Shown piece after piece: positions 35,352-45,000 of a DNA stretch of 64,000 nt. A program made the position numbers and the translations under genes. The notes beneath the pieces were generated by a model that saw nothing but the letters and a program-made list of their open reading frames with translations, made no database searches and was not told where the DNA came from. Source of the stretch: Candidatus Butyricimonas faecavium (GTDB lineage: Bacteria; Bacteroidota; Bacteroidia; Bacteroidales; Marinifilaceae); the NCBI GenBank assembly GCA_944321125.1, contig CALUKD010000006.1:1-64000 (forward strand), read 5' to 3'. Each line of letters begins with the position of its first letter. Positions within the stretch are counted from its first letter, which is position 1.

Positions 35352-36548
35352 TTATACTCTTCCGGGATATACTTCGAGTGCTTTGGCCAGAGTTTCCATG
35401 GCGCCTTTCAATTCCTCGATTTTGAGCACGTAGGCGATACGAACTTCATTTTTTCCAAGTCCCGGGGTAGAATAGAATCCGCTGGCTGGAGCGACCATCA
35501 CGGTCTGTTTGTTGTATTCAAACTCTTCCAGTAACCATTTTGCAAATGTATCAGCATCATCCACGGGAAGTTTTACCACGGCGTAGAAAGCTCCTCTAGG
35601 TTTTGGGCAAACAACTCCCGGCATTTTGTTTAAAGCTTCCACCATGAAATCACGTCTTTCGATATACTCGTTGTACACGCTTTTAAAATATTCAGTCGGA
35701 GTATCTAACGATGCTTCGGCAATGATCTGTCCGATAGCTGGAGCGCATAGGCGAGCCATACCGAATTTCAGAGCAGCGACCATAACATCTTTGTTACGAG
35801 TTACTAAAGCACCCACGCGTAATCCACATTCGCTATATCTCTTTGAAACGGAATCCAATAGAATAACGTTCTGTTCGATACCAGCCAACTGCATGGTTGA
35901 GAAATGTTTGTAACCGTCATAACAGAATTCGCGATATACTTCGTCTGCATACAAGTACAAATCATGTTTTTTCACAATAACCGCTAATTGTTCCAACTCT
36001 TCTTTGGAATACAGATAACCTGTTGGGTTATTCGGGTTTACGATCACAATACCTTTTGTGTGGGGAGTGATCACTTTCTCGATCTCGCTGATCGGCGGTA
36101 AAGCAAAGTTATTTTCGATAGAAGAAGTAACCGTTTTTACTTTCACGCCGCACATCAAAGCGAATGCCGTGTAGTTTGCGTAGAATGGTTCAGGGATGAT
36201 AATCTCGTCACCGGGATTTAATGTCGACATGAAAGCAATCGTGATAGCTTCGGAACCTCCGGTCGTGATCATGATGTTGTTTTCATCGATGTTGATACCG
36301 ATGTTTTGGTAATATTTAGCTAATTTTTTTCTGTAAGAAATATTTCCTGCAGAGTGAGTGTATTCGATCACTTTTTCGTTACAGTTTTTTAATGCCTGTA
36401 ATGCAACATCGGGAGTTTGAATATCCGGTTGTCCGATGTTCAAGTGGTATACTTTGATACCTCTTTCTTTAGCTTTGTCCGCGAACGGAACGAGTTTACG
36501 AATGGGCGAAGAAGGCATCGCCATCCCTTTTTCTGAGATCTGTGGCAT
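35352..36548 (-). CDS. Class I PLP-dependent aminotransferase
   Basis: The 398-residue fold-type I enzyme has NPNNPTG (171-177), the pyridine-binding YADEVYREF (200-208) and the PLP lysine, probably Lys236, in SVSKRYSECGLRVG. It resembles aspartate/aromatic or alanine-type aminotransferases; the exact amino donor cannot be read from the motifs. It follows the Crp/Fnr gene by 58 bp and has its own -7 element, so it may be transcribed separately from the pyrH-dxs-crp run. Confidence 0.93.
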   Translation of the reverse strand: MPQISEKGMAMPSSPIRKLVPFADKAKERGIKVYHLNIGQPDIQTPDVALQALKNCNEKVIEYTHSAGNISYRKKLAKYYQNIGINIDENNIMITTGGSEAITIAFMSTLNPGDEIIIPEPFYANYTAFALMCGVKVKTVTSSIENNFALPPISEIEKVITPHTKGIVIVNPNNPTGYLYSKEELEQLAVIVKKHDLYLYADEVYREFCYDGYKHFSTMQLAGIEQNVILLDSVSKRYSECGLRVGALVTRNKDVMVAALKFGMARLCAPAIGQIIAEASLDTPTEYFKSVYNEYIERRDFMVEALNKMPGVVCPKPRGAFYAVVKLPVDDADTFAKWLLEEFEYNKQTVMVAPASGFYSTPGLGKNEVRIAYVLKIEELKGAMETLAKALEVYPGRV

Positions 36549-36577
36549 AAGTTATTTGAGTTTAAATTTATCCTGTA

Positions 36578-36585
36578 CAAATATA
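36578..36585 (-). promoter_or_regulatory. -7 element of the aminotransferase gene
   Basis: On the minus strand the sequence reads TATATTTG (TAnnTTTG), 29 bp before the start codon. Confidence 0.5.
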
Positions 36586-36606
36586 GATATATTGAGTGAT
36601 TTTAAA

Positions 36607-37311
36607 TCAATCTGCCATTTTTTTTAATTTGTCCCGATCTAATAATTTAATTTTTCTCCCTTTCACTTCAACCAGCCCTTCATTCTTTAAATCAGAAAGT
36701 AGGCGAATCAACGTCTCTGTTGCGGTTCCCACGAAGTTACTTAAATCTTCTCGGGTAACATTAAGTTTTAACGTCCCGTCTTCCTCTACCCCGAAATCGG
36801 ATGCGATCAATAGTAAGATTTCTGCTAATCGGGCTTTTACCGATTTTTGTGCAATATCCCGGATATATCGATTGGCATCACCCAGTTCTTTACAGGCAAT
36901 CTGCATCATTTCGTAGGCAAAACTGGGACTGTGGGTGATCATATGTACTAAAGATGTGTTAGGAATATAACATAGGATACAATCGGACATCGTTTCCACT
37001 GAAGTGCAGGCGGCTTCGTTACGAATAACTGAGCGGAATCCGAAAATATCCCCCTCTTTTCCCAAACGAATGATCTGATCTTTCCCGGCAACTCCGGTCT
37101 GGAAAATTTTCACGATACCTGAGAGAAGGAAATAGCATCCTTTGATACGGGCCCCCTCATTATAAATATATTCTCCTTTTTTATAGAATTTGATGGCATT
37201 ATCCACGAATAGTGCCTCGATTTCCGAGTCCGTCACGTTTTTAAATGTCAGCTTGAATTTACTGATACATTCGCTTACGTCTGGTAATAAAGCCTCTTCT
37301 TTCATAGTCAA
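36607..37311 (-). CDS. Crp/Fnr-family transcriptional regulator
   Basis: The 234-residue protein has an N-terminal cyclic-nucleotide-binding-like beta-barrel (about 20-140: GEYIYNEGARIKGCYFLLSGIVKIF, RLGKEGDIFGFRSVI) and a C-terminal winged helix-turn-helix (about 165-230: NVTREDLSNFVGTATETLIR). There is no N-terminal Cys cluster like the Fe-S site of Fnr, so a ligand- or redox-independent or nucleotide sensor is more likely. It starts 12 bp after dxs, so it is co-transcribed with isoprenoid and pyrimidine genes; its target genes are unknown. Confidence 0.92.
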   Translation of the reverse strand: MTMKEEALLPDVSECISKFKLTFKNVTDSEIEALFVDNAIKFYKKGEYIYNEGARIKGCYFLLSGIVKIFQTGVAGKDQIIRLGKEGDIFGFRSVIRNEAACTSVETMSDCILCYIPNTSLVHMITHSPSFAYEMMQIACKELGDANRYIRDIAQKSVKARLAEILLLIASDFGVEEDGTLKLNVTREDLSNFVGTATETLIRLLSDLKNEGLVEVKGRKIKLLDRDKLKKMAD

Positions 37312-37323
37312 ATTTGCTATTGT

Positions 37324-39210
37324 TTATATGGAACAGATTGTTTGATAAATGGATTCACAATCATATCCACATTCATGGTAAAGTTGTTGTTGTGTTCCGT
37401 GTTCCACGAAATGATCGGGGATACCCAGCCGCACGATCTTTGCTGAATAGTCGTGGTCAGTCATAAATTCAAGTATCGCACTACCTAATCCTCCAACAAT
37501 TGTTCCGTCTTCTAAGGTGATGATTTTTTTGAATTTATGAAATACCTCGTGAAGCAATTCTTCATCCAGAGGTTTGAGGAATCTCATATCGTAAAAGGCT
37601 ATGGAATGATCTGTCGTTTTTTGAATGGCTTTCAACGCCTCATTTCCGATGGCCCCGATGGAAAGAATTGCAATATCGTTTCCTTCAATCAGGCAACGGC
37701 CTTTACCGATGGTTAATTCTTTAAACGGGGTACGCCATTCAACCATGGTACCATTGCCCCTCGGGTAGCGTATGGAAAATGGTCCCTGATCTGGTAATTG
37801 GGCCGTATACATCATGTTGCGTAATTCTTCCTCGTTTAAAGGAGAGGCGATTGTCATGTTCGGGATACAGCGAAAACTTGCTAGATCGAAGGCCCCGTGA
37901 TGTGTTGCCCCGTCGGCTCCTACCAATCCACCCCGGTCGAGACAGAAAACCACGTGCAGTTTCTGGAGGGCTACGTCATGAATCACTTGATCATAAGCTC
38001 GCTGCATGAATGAAGAGTAGATGTTGCAGAACGGAATGTATCCTTGTGCTGCGAGTCCGGCAGAGAAAGTTACTGCATGTTGTTCGGCAATCCCCACGTC
38101 AAAACAACGATTAGGCATCTCTTTCATCATGATATTCAGGGAACATCCACTGGGCATGGCTGGAGTGATTCCCACGATCTTAGGATTGGTATGTGCTAGC
38201 TCCAAGATTGTATTTCCAAATACGTCTTGGAATTTAGGGGGAGTGTTGGGTTTATTTTCCTTGATCAGCTCTCCGGTTTCCTTGTTGAATTTTCCGGGTG
38301 CGTGCCAAGTCGTCTGGTCTATTTCTGCCTGTTTGAATCCTTTCCCCTTTACCGTGATGCAATGTAAAAGTTTAGGGCCTTTTATATCTTTCAAATCTCT
38401 CAGCACCTTGATAAGGTGGTTCACGTCATGTCCGTCCACGGGACCGAAGTACCGGAAACCAAGTGCCTCGAATAGATTACTTTGACGTAACATGAGTGAT
38501 TTGACACTATTATCTATTTTCTGGATAAAATTTCGAGCGCCCGGGCTGATCTTGTTGATTCGTCCGAGAATGTGCCAAATATCATCCTTGAGCTTGTTGT
38601 AGGTCTTTGAAGTCGTGATGTCCAGCAAATATTCGTTTATCCCGCCTACATTCGGGTCTATGGCCATGTTGTTGTCATTTAGAATGACTAGTAAATTGGC
38701 ATTGTTTATACCGGCATTATTCAAGCCTTCAAAAGCCAACCCTCCAGTCATGGCACCATCTCCGATAATGGCAACCGATTGGCGGTCTTCCTCTCCGTTT
38801 AGCTTGGCTGCAACAGCCATACCTAAAGCGGCAGAAATTGAGGTCGAGGAATGTCCCGTTCCGAAAGCATCGTATTTACTCTCGCTTCTTTTCGGAAATC
38901 CGCTGAGACCTTTATATTGTCGGTTGGTAGAGAAATTATCTCGTCTTCCGGTCAGAATCTTATGAGGATAGGCTTGATGGCCAACATCCCATACAATATT
39001 GTCGTAAGGGGCATCAAACACGTAGTGTAACGCAACAGTCAGCTCGACAACTCCCAAACCGGCGCCGAAGTGACCCGGGTGTTCTGAACACTCGTCAATG
39101 ATTTTCTCACGTAACTCCTTGCATAATTGAATCAGATCGTCTTCTGGGACCCTTTTCAAATCATCGGGAGAATTTATAGTGTTTAGTATATTTCTCTTTT
39201 CCTCACTCAT
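37324..39210 (-). CDS. dxs: 1-deoxy-D-xylulose-5-phosphate synthase
   Basis: The 628-residue thiamine-diphosphate enzyme condenses pyruvate and glyceraldehyde-3-phosphate in the first step of the MEP isoprenoid pathway. The TPP motif is [18 protein letters not shown] (about 150-167) with NDNNM (178-182); [16 protein letters not shown] (about 74-89) and the catalytic-region [16 protein letters not shown] and [15 protein letters not shown] are present. Normal length for the family. It lies 54 bp downstream of pyrH and 12 bp upstream of the Crp/Fnr gene. Confidence 0.97.
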   Translation of the reverse strand: MSEEKRNILNTINSPDDLKRVPEDDLIQLCKELREKIIDECSEHPGHFGAGLGVVELTVALHYVFDAPYDNIVWDVGHQAYPHKILTGRRDNFSTNRQYKGLSGFPKRSESKYDAFGTGHSSTSISAALGMAVAAKLNGEEDRQSVAIIGDGAMTGGLAFEGLNNAGINNANLLVILNDNNMAIDPNVGGINEYLLDITTSKTYNKLKDDIWHILGRINKISPGARNFIQKIDNSVKSLMLRQSNLFEALGFRYFGPVDGHDVNHLIKVLRDLKDIKGPKLLHCITVKGKGFKQAEIDQTTWHAPGKFNKETGELIKENKPNTPPKFQDVFGNTILELAHTNPKIVGITPAMPSGCSLNIMMKEMPNRCFDVGIAEQHAVTFSAGLAAQGYIPFCNIYSSFMQRAYDQVIHDVALQKLHVVFCLDRGGLVGADGATHHGAFDLASFRCIPNMTIASPLNEEELRNMMYTAQLPDQGPFSIRYPRGNGTMVEWRTPFKELTIGKGRCLIEGNDIAILSIGAIGNEALKAIQKTTDHSIAFYDMRFLKPLDEELLHEVFHKFKKIITLEDGTIVGGLGSAILEFMTDHDYSAKIVRLGIPDHFVEHGTQQQLYHECGYDCESIYQTICSI

Positions 39211-39264
39211 GATTAATTATTGAAAACAATTGGGGAATTCTTCTTTTTAATTCTCCATTTTCAA

Positions 39265-39969
39265 TTAGTACACGATAGTTCCGATATTTTCTCCCAAAAT
39301 GACTTTTTTGAGGTTTCCCGGCTGGTCCATGTTGAACACGATAATCGGTAAATGATTTTCTTTACACATGGTTGTTGCTGTCAAGTCCATGACTTTAAGT
39401 CCCCGGTTGTATATTTCATCATACGTGATTTTATCAAATTTCGTTGCTGTTGGGTCCTTTTCCGGGTCTGCCGTGTAGATTCCGTCCACGCGGGTACCTT
39501 TAAACATGGCATCTGCCTCGATTTCGATCGCCCGTAAGCTACTGGCGGTGTCTGTCGTGAAGTAAGGATTTCCCGTTCCCCCGCTGATAATCGTCACATG
39601 CCCGGATTTCAGATATTCCATGGCTTTGGCTTTCGAGTAAAATTCCCCGATAGGCTCCATGCGTATGGCAGTTAGTACCTTATTTTTACAGCCTTCATTC
39701 TCCAAGGCAGAACTTAAAGCCAAACTATTAATAACGGTTGCCAACATGCCCATGCTGTCCCCTTTTACCCGGTCAAAACCTTTGTTTGTGCCACTCAGTC
39801 CTCTAAAAATATTTCCACCTCCAATGACAATTCCAATTTGAATCCCCATCTCTGCGATTTCATGAATTTGACGGGCATAACTTTCTAGACACCGGGTGTC
39901 AATACCATATTTTTGTTCGCCCATTAAAGATTCTCCACTGAGTTTTAACAAAATTCGGTTATATTGCAT
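39265..39969 (-). CDS. pyrH: UMP kinase
   Basis: The 234-residue amino-acid-kinase-fold enzyme phosphorylates UMP to UDP. Family features include LLKLSGESLMG at the N-terminus (about 7-17), GIVIGGGNIFRG (about 45-56), the GDSMGMLATVINSLAL segment, TGNPYFTTDTASSLRA and the C-terminal VFNMDQPGNL. Normal length. It is probably the first gene of the pyrH-dxs-crp run, divergent from the GT2 gene. Confidence 0.96.
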   Translation of the reverse strand: MQYNRILLKLSGESLMGEQKYGIDTRCLESYARQIHEIAEMGIQIGIVIGGGNIFRGLSGTNKGFDRVKGDSMGMLATVINSLALSSALENEGCKNKVLTAIRMEPIGEFYSKAKAMEYLKSGHVTIISGGTGNPYFTTDTASSLRAIEIEADAMFKGTRVDGIYTADPEKDPTATKFDKITYDEIYNRGLKVMDLTATTMCKENHLPIIVFNMDQPGNLKKVILGENIGTIVY

Positions 39970-40039
39970 ATCTTTGTTCGTTTAAATTTTACAACAAAAA
40001 TCGGAAAAAACATTGTTTCTGCACGCAAAAACATAACAA

Positions 40040-40047
40040 CAAAGCTA
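40040..40047 (-). promoter_or_regulatory. Candidate -7 element for pyrH
   Basis: On the minus strand the sequence reads TAGCTTTG, matching TAnnTTTG, 70 bp before the pyrH start. Confidence 0.4.
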
Positions 40048-40099
40048 GTGATTTTTGTTATAACTATAATTTAAATTCATAATATAAATTTTTCGGCAG

Positions 40100-40834
40100 A
40101 TGAATAAGACCGCAAACTATCAATTAACTATCATTGTTCCAGTGTATAACGAAGAAGGGAATATCTTAAGGTTAGAGAAAGAATTGGGAGAATTTTTAAA
40201 GAATGCTAGAGTGACTTCTTGCGTGTTATTCGTGAATGACGGATCGAAAGATGATAGCGAATGTTTGATTCGGGAAGTTTGTGGACGTAACGAGGCATTT
40301 TTCTTTTTGAATTTGGCTCGAAACGGAGGACTGAGTGCTGCCATGAAAGCCGGAATTGATAATAGTTTTTCAAGATGGGTTGGCTACATCGATGCTGATC
40401 TTCAGACAACCCCACAAGATTTTAATAAATTATTAGAATTCGTAGATCAATACGAAATGGTCATGGGCATCCGTACCGGACGGAAAGATAGTTTCGTCAA
40501 GAATATGTCTTCCCGTATTGCGAATGGTTTTCGCCGGATGATGACGCATGACGGGGTTGAAGATACGGGTTGTCCGCTTAAAATTTTAAGGACGGATTAC
40601 GCTAAAAGAATTCCCTTCTTCACGGGGATGCACCGTTTCCTACCAGCCTTGATTCAATTACAGGGAGGACAAGTGAAACAAGTTCCAGTACGTCATTTCC
40701 CTCGTATAGCCGGGAAGTCGAAATATAACCTGACCAATCGTTTAGTAGGCCCCTTTAAGGATTGTTTTGCTTACCGTTGGATGAAAAAAAGGTATATCAA
40801 CTACCAAATCGCCGAGAATAATTTGAATTCTTGA
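40100..40834 (+). CDS. Glycosyltransferase family 2 (dolichol-phosphate-mannose-synthase-like)
   Basis: The 244-residue GT-A enzyme begins with IIVPVYNEEGNILRL (about 10-24), followed by the nucleotide-binding VLFVNDGSKDDS (about 41-52), the DxD-like YIDADLQTTP (about 95-104) and EDTGCPLKILRTDYAKRIPFF. ArnC/DPM-type enzymes transfer a sugar to a polyprenyl phosphate at the inner face of the membrane. It has no C-terminal transmembrane anchors. With the LAB_N gene 47 bp downstream and the ArnT-like genes at 50-54 kb, it probably takes part in lipid A or envelope glycan modification (inference). Confidence 0.92.
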   Translation: MNKTANYQLTIIVPVYNEEGNILRLEKELGEFLKNARVTSCVLFVNDGSKDDSECLIREVCGRNEAFFFLNLARNGGLSAAMKAGIDNSFSRWVGYIDADLQTTPQDFNKLLEFVDQYEMVMGIRTGRKDSFVKNMSSRIANGFRRMMTHDGVEDTGCPLKILRTDYAKRIPFFTGMHRFLPALIQLQGGQVKQVPVRHFPRIAGKSKYNLTNRLVGPFKDCFAYRWMKKRYINYQIAENNLNS

Positions 40835-40881
40835 GCTATATTCTAGCTTTTAGTTTTTATCTTTAAACATTTAGTTTACAA

Positions 40882-41493
40882 ATGATTTATGTTATAGGAT
40901 TTCTTGCCCAAGTATTTTTTTCTGCCCGGATTCTTTTACAATGGATCTTATCTGAACGGGCTAGAAAAGTAATTTCTCCAGCTATTTTTTGGCAGTTGAG
41001 TATCGTGGGTTCCTACCTGTTATTTATATATGGGTGGTTGAGGGATGATTTTGCAATTATTCTCGGACAAATCATATCTTACTATATTTATATTTGGAAT
41101 TTGGACAAGAAGCATCAATGGAAGAAATTACCGTTTATCATCCGGACATTATTACTTCTGACCCCGGTAGCGGCAATTTTATACATGCTTAAAGATGCTA
41201 GTGCTTTTGTAGATCAGTTTTTTCGGAACGAAAAAATACCTTTGTGGCTCTTGATTTACGGGTCTATGGGGCAGATCATATTCACTCTTCGTTTTGTGTA
41301 TCAATGGTTTTATTCCAAACGAAAAGATGAATCGCTTCTACCGATTGGTTTCTGGATTATCAGTTTATTCGGTTCCCTGATTATTGTTTCCTATGCAGTT
41401 TATCGCCGGGATCCTGTTTTAATCCTAGGACAATCTACAGGATTAGTTGCTTACAGTCGAAATATTTATTTGTCCAAGAAAGTTGGAAACTAA
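40882..41493 (+). CDS. Lipid-A-disaccharide-synthase N-terminal (LAB_N) domain membrane protein, duplicated
   Basis: The 203-residue protein has about six transmembrane segments arranged as two similar halves. Half one (about 4-80) contains ARILLQWILSERARK, GSYLLFIYGWLRDDFAIILGQ and YIYIWNL; half two (about 125-200) contains LRFVYQWFYSKRKDE, GSLIIVSYAVYRRDPVLILGQ and YSRNIYL. This is the LAB_N domain in tandem, here without the LpxB enzyme. It commonly sits with ArnC-like and ArnT-like genes, so it may help move a polyprenyl-linked sugar. It follows the GT2 gene in the same direction. Confidence 0.88.
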   Translation: MIYVIGFLAQVFFSARILLQWILSERARKVISPAIFWQLSIVGSYLLFIYGWLRDDFAIILGQIISYYIYIWNLDKKHQWKKLPFIIRTLLLLTPVAAILYMLKDASAFVDQFFRNEKIPLWLLIYGSMGQIIFTLRFVYQWFYSKRKDESLLPIGFWIISLFGSLIIVSYAVYRRDPVLILGQSTGLVAYSRNIYLSKKVGN

Positions 41494-41496
41494 AAC

Positions 41497-41542
41497 AGGT
41501 TGTAAATATCCTTACCTATTTTTAAGGACCTATTTACAACCT
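41497..41542. terminator. Bidirectional terminator between LAB_N and thioredoxin genes
   Basis: A long stem: 12-bp outer arms (41497-41508 with 41531-41542) continue as a 6-bp inner stem (41509-41514 with 41523-41528) with a 2-base bulge. It lies between the convergent stop codons. Confidence 0.85.
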
Positions 41543-41566
41543 ATTAGAGAATATCCAGTATGAATT

Positions 41567-42685
41567 TTATGGTTTTAATTCATTCATCTTTTCAATGATT
41601 TGTTCCCGTTCATCTTGTAATTTCGGTTTTTGAGAATCGTCACTTGATTTTATAACCCGGTCAATCCATTTCAGAGCATAGGTCAGGGCTTCGTAATTGT
41701 CCGAATACCAGCAAATTTGTCGGGACATCATAATCATGTAAGTTTGTTTATCTTTTCCTTTGGGTATATTAAAGTCTATGGCGCAGTCTATGGCTTTAAC
41801 CATTGCGATCCAGTCCTTGAATTTGTATTGGGCAGGCATCAAGTAAATAAGCCATTCGGAAGATTTCGGATATTCGGTATTTTGAAGGCATTCCAAAATA
41901 TCTCTGTATTCTTTCGATTCAAAGGGAGGGGTTTGTCCGTACGTGTATGTGCGGAGTTTTCCATTAAACATACGATCAATTTTCCCATTGACGATTTGTT
42001 CTCCAAATAATTTGTAGAATTCTTCCCGATGCTTGAATACATAATTTCCTTCCCGACTGACAGGAGATTCATTGTAACGTAAAAATACGTTCCAATATTT
42101 AGGTGTTTTTAAAGAATCTACATGAAATGATGGAGAAAAAATATTATGTAATACCGAATCCCTCTGTGTTCTTAAACCGGCAATATGCAAAGTTTCTAGG
42201 TATTTGATCAAAAATTCTGAAGATCGGTCCCCTTTGTCATACATTGATTTTTGTGCGACCAGATTATTATTCACGTCTAAACCTTGACGTAAACGGGCCA
42301 TCATCTCGTCTGCAGTACATTTTCCTTCCATTCGGTGCATAACCTTACCATCTGCGTCGCAGATCAGCAGTACGGGTTCCGTGTAGACTTCGTAAGTTTT
42401 ACTTAGTCGTTTCTTTTCAGGGCCTTCGGTATAATCAACACTCACAAAACGTTCGTTGATAAAGTCTGCGATACTATCGATCGTGAATATTTTGTTTTTA
42501 ATAAACAGGCAAGGAGAACATCTTGGTGAACCGAAATCCAACAGTACGTGTTTCTTTTGTTTTTTTGCCTTTTTTAAAATATCCTGTAAAGGGATATTCT
42601 TGGGTAAATCCACGCTTCGGTTTTGTCCGTGTACTCCCGTTAGCAAGATAGTTGCTAACAGGAGTAAGAAATACTTTTTCATCAT
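41567..42685 (-). CDS. Exported thioredoxin-fold protein with CSPC active site
   Basis: The 372-residue protein has a signal peptide (about 1-20) followed directly by a thioredoxin domain: HVLLDFGSPRCSPC with Cys56 and Cys59, then EGPEKKRLSKTYEVYTEPVLLI with the cis-Pro region TEPV. The C-terminal 220 residues are helical and not recognised; similar long C-terminal extensions occur in the thioredoxin protein at 57.6 kb. It is the last gene of the ECF-SusCD cassette and starts 7 bp after the DUF4465 gene. The probable job is disulfide reduction for the protein or peptide substrate of that system. I use the MetMet pair that begins the signal. Confidence 0.85.
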   Translation of the reverse strand: MMKKYFLLLLATILLTGVHGQNRSVDLPKNIPLQDILKKAKKQKKHVLLDFGSPRCSPCLFIKNKIFTIDSIADFINERFVSVDYTEGPEKKRLSKTYEVYTEPVLLICDADGKVMHRMEGKCTADEMMARLRQGLDVNNNLVAQKSMYDKGDRSSEFLIKYLETLHIAGLRTQRDSVLHNIFSPSFHVDSLKTPKYWNVFLRYNESPVSREGNYVFKHREEFYKLFGEQIVNGKIDRMFNGKLRTYTYGQTPPFESKEYRDILECLQNTEYPKSSEWLIYLMPAQYKFKDWIAMVKAIDCAIDFNIPKGKDKQTYMIMMSRQICWYSDNYEALTYALKWIDRVIKSSDDSQKPKLQDEREQIIEKMNELKP

Positions 42686-42692
42686 AATAGCA

Positions 42693-43508
42693 TTATTTTT
42701 GAAGGCGAATCCCATCCAGACAGAACCAAGCGGGGATTAAACTTTGTTGATTGTTATCCCTATATGAGCATTCTACGTTGAAAACTACTTTATCGACAAC
42801 ACCCAAGGATTGTAAATCGGCTTTTATCCAGTCTGAACGGAGAAAATTGAATGTTGGATTTGCCGGATCGGCTCCCTTACGGCAGCACAAGTAAAATTCA
42901 ACAGTTCCCGTGTGACTATTACCTAAAAAACCTTTAATGATCAGTTTAAAATAATCTCCGTCAAGATTCAAGGCTCGTTCCACTCCTGGTGCATAGGTCT
43001 TCCATATACCTTTAGGAGCGGAAGGAACATTTGGATTTGCGATAGGAGTGGGGCCTGTATCTTTGCCATAATTCATTGCGAAATAAGCATAAGTCGTGTT
43101 TGCCACTAGAATATGCTCGACAACTGTTGCTTTATCTAGTGTGAAATAAACATCATCATCTTTCACACAAGCGACAGCGTATACTTCCGTCTGGTTGGGG
43201 CGGGGTGTATAAACGCTGAAACGGTTAGAGTCTAAGGCTGTGTCAGAACCACTCCAAGTAAATGAACGATTACTTCGGCGGGAATATGCGAACCCGCTAA
43301 AAGTTCCGTCAGAATTCTTCTTCGTGTTGAATGTTATTCCTCCGGATTTGAAACCGCCATCCGGAATGACATGAGTAAATTTATCCAATTGTAATTCATT
43401 CAACGTAACATCATTGGGCTCTTTGACTAGTTTGTCATAGTCATCCTCACATGCGGTAAAAAGCATTATAACACCTGCGAATAGAATATAGATTAATTTT
43501 TTCATCAC
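42693..43508 (-). CDS. DUF4465-like lipoprotein
   Basis: The 271-residue lipoprotein (lipobox LFTAC) matches the general pattern of DUF4465 proteins: a beta-sandwich with GGFKSGGITFNTKKN, the NTTYAYFAMNYG segment, DYFKLIIKGF and, near the end, KVVFNVECSYRD and IPAWFCLDGI. DUF4465 proteins are typical SusCD neighbours that lie on the cell surface and may bind ligand (role not proven). It is placed between SusD (9 bp upstream) and a thioredoxin (7 bp downstream). Confidence 0.78.
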   Translation of the reverse strand: MMKKLIYILFAGVIMLFTACEDDYDKLVKEPNDVTLNELQLDKFTHVIPDGGFKSGGITFNTKKNSDGTFSGFAYSRRSNRSFTWSGSDTALDSNRFSVYTPRPNQTEVYAVACVKDDDVYFTLDKATVVEHILVANTTYAYFAMNYGKDTGPTPIANPNVPSAPKGIWKTYAPGVERALNLDGDYFKLIIKGFLGNSHTGTVEFYLCCRKGADPANPTFNFLRSDWIKADLQSLGVVDKVVFNVECSYRDNNQQSLIPAWFCLDGIRLQK

Positions 43509-43517
43509 TTTAAAATT

Positions 43518-44990
43518 TTAATTATCGAAACCGGGATTGGGTTTTATTTGGCTGTTCACACTGGTTTCCACAGCAGGAATCGGCCAACAATATTTATTTG
43601 TACTGACTTCAGCTACATCTGGCTTTAATGTTTTAAACCAGGGATTCCCATCTTTTTCGAAACGCAGTGAAGCAAACCATTCACTTCCGTTTTCTACAAA
43701 TAATTCCAGACAATATTCTTTAAAAATAATATCCATCAATTCATCTCGGGTTGCAGGTTCCGGGATTTGAGGTAAGACAGGATTGGTCCGGTTATTTCGG
43801 AGAGTATTAATCGGGGAAAGAGCTTCAGCGATGGTTGCTCCTGTTCTGGCTCTTAATTCTGCTTGCATTAACAATAACTCCGGGTAGCGGAAATAATACG
43901 TGGTAAACTTGTCGTTCATATCGGCACGTCCACCTCTGGCAACTTTGGTCGGACAGAAATATTGTTGTCCGGTAGCATTTAGGCGTCTAGCCCATCCCAT
44001 CGTTACGTCATACCGAGGATCAGTCTCTAGCCATGAATTAAATTCCGGGTAGAACGATTTCAAAGACGATGGTTCTTGGCCAACTACTAATAAATCACCT
44101 GTTTGTATGATAGTCTGCGTGTAAGCGAATTCGGAGTATGCCCGTCCGCTACCATCTTCAAGATAACGAGCCCACAAAACTTCTTTTGAATCCCATGCTT
44201 CGTTATACATATTTTTCATATCTGGATCCATTTTGAAATCAGCTGGAAGAGAGGACATCGTTTCATTCAGTAACAATAGAGCGTTTTCGTAGTCACCTTC
44301 CCAGCCTCGGTTTAGCAATAATTTGACTTTCAACGCCTGTGCCAGTTGACGAGATAGGCGTTTGGAAGTTGTATAGTCTCCCAGATCCTTGATGGCTGCA
44401 TCTAGATCATCAAATATCTTTTGATAACTATCCTTTACGCTTAAACGATCTCGATGCACGTTAACCATGTCGCTCAACTCTTCTCTATACAAAATCCCGT
44501 ATTCATCATCTGTTTGAAAATGCCCAAAACACCATAATAAGTGAGCGTTTACCCATGCTCGGAAACAACGGGCTTCTGCGATCATTCGACTTTTTTCTTT
44601 TGTGTCGGGGAATTTGTTATCTGCTAATGCCGAGATAGAAATGATAGCAGCGTTTGCAGCGTTCACACAGGCGTACCATTGTTGCCAGTATGTAGCAATT
44701 CCATTCGTTGTAGAATTATATGACATCGAATAAAATGTTGTTCCTCCGGCACGGGATACTCCTGCTTGAGAGGATAGGGCACAAGCTAGGCTACCTCCGA
44801 AAAAGTCACTTCCCGAAGTACCACTTCCCAGAGTTAATGAGGCATACATTCCATTGATAATGTTTTGTGCTCCGTCATAATCCACTACGGCATTTTCGAG
44901 AGTTTGTTTATGCACGGGTTCTTCTGTTAGGAAATCATCACAGGATGATAGGATGAATCCAAGGATCAAAATATATATGATTCTTTTCAT
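43518..44990 (-). CDS. SusD/RagB-like nutrient-binding lipoprotein
   Basis: The 490-residue lipoprotein has a signal with lipobox LSSC followed by DDFLTEEPVHKQ, a typical SusD start. TPR-like helices follow with EARCFRAWVNAHLLWCFG (SusD core), ELLLMQAELRAR (about 370-381) and a C-terminal NPGFDN ending. It pairs with the SusC protein 10 bp upstream. I start at the Met beginning the signal; the longer in-frame extension to 45068 would overlap the SusC gene. Ligand unknown. Confidence 0.94.
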   Translation of the reverse strand: MKRIIYILILGFILSSCDDFLTEEPVHKQTLENAVVDYDGAQNIINGMYASLTLGSGTSGSDFFGGSLACALSSQAGVSRAGGTTFYSMSYNSTTNGIATYWQQWYACVNAANAAIISISALADNKFPDTKEKSRMIAEARCFRAWVNAHLLWCFGHFQTDDEYGILYREELSDMVNVHRDRLSVKDSYQKIFDDLDAAIKDLGDYTTSKRLSRQLAQALKVKLLLNRGWEGDYENALLLLNETMSSLPADFKMDPDMKNMYNEAWDSKEVLWARYLEDGSGRAYSEFAYTQTIIQTGDLLVVGQEPSSLKSFYPEFNSWLETDPRYDVTMGWARRLNATGQQYFCPTKVARGGRADMNDKFTTYYFRYPELLLMQAELRARTGATIAEALSPINTLRNNRTNPVLPQIPEPATRDELMDIIFKEYCLELFVENGSEWFASLRFEKDGNPWFKTLKPDVAEVSTNKYCWPIPAVETSVNSQIKPNPGFDN

Positions 44991-45000
44991 GGGGCAGGAT

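Noticed and set aside
38021-38485. A 154-codon open frame on the plus strand opposite dxs
   Set aside because: It lies wholly inside the well-supported dxs gene on the other strand and has no start context or recognisable domain; treated as a shadow frame.
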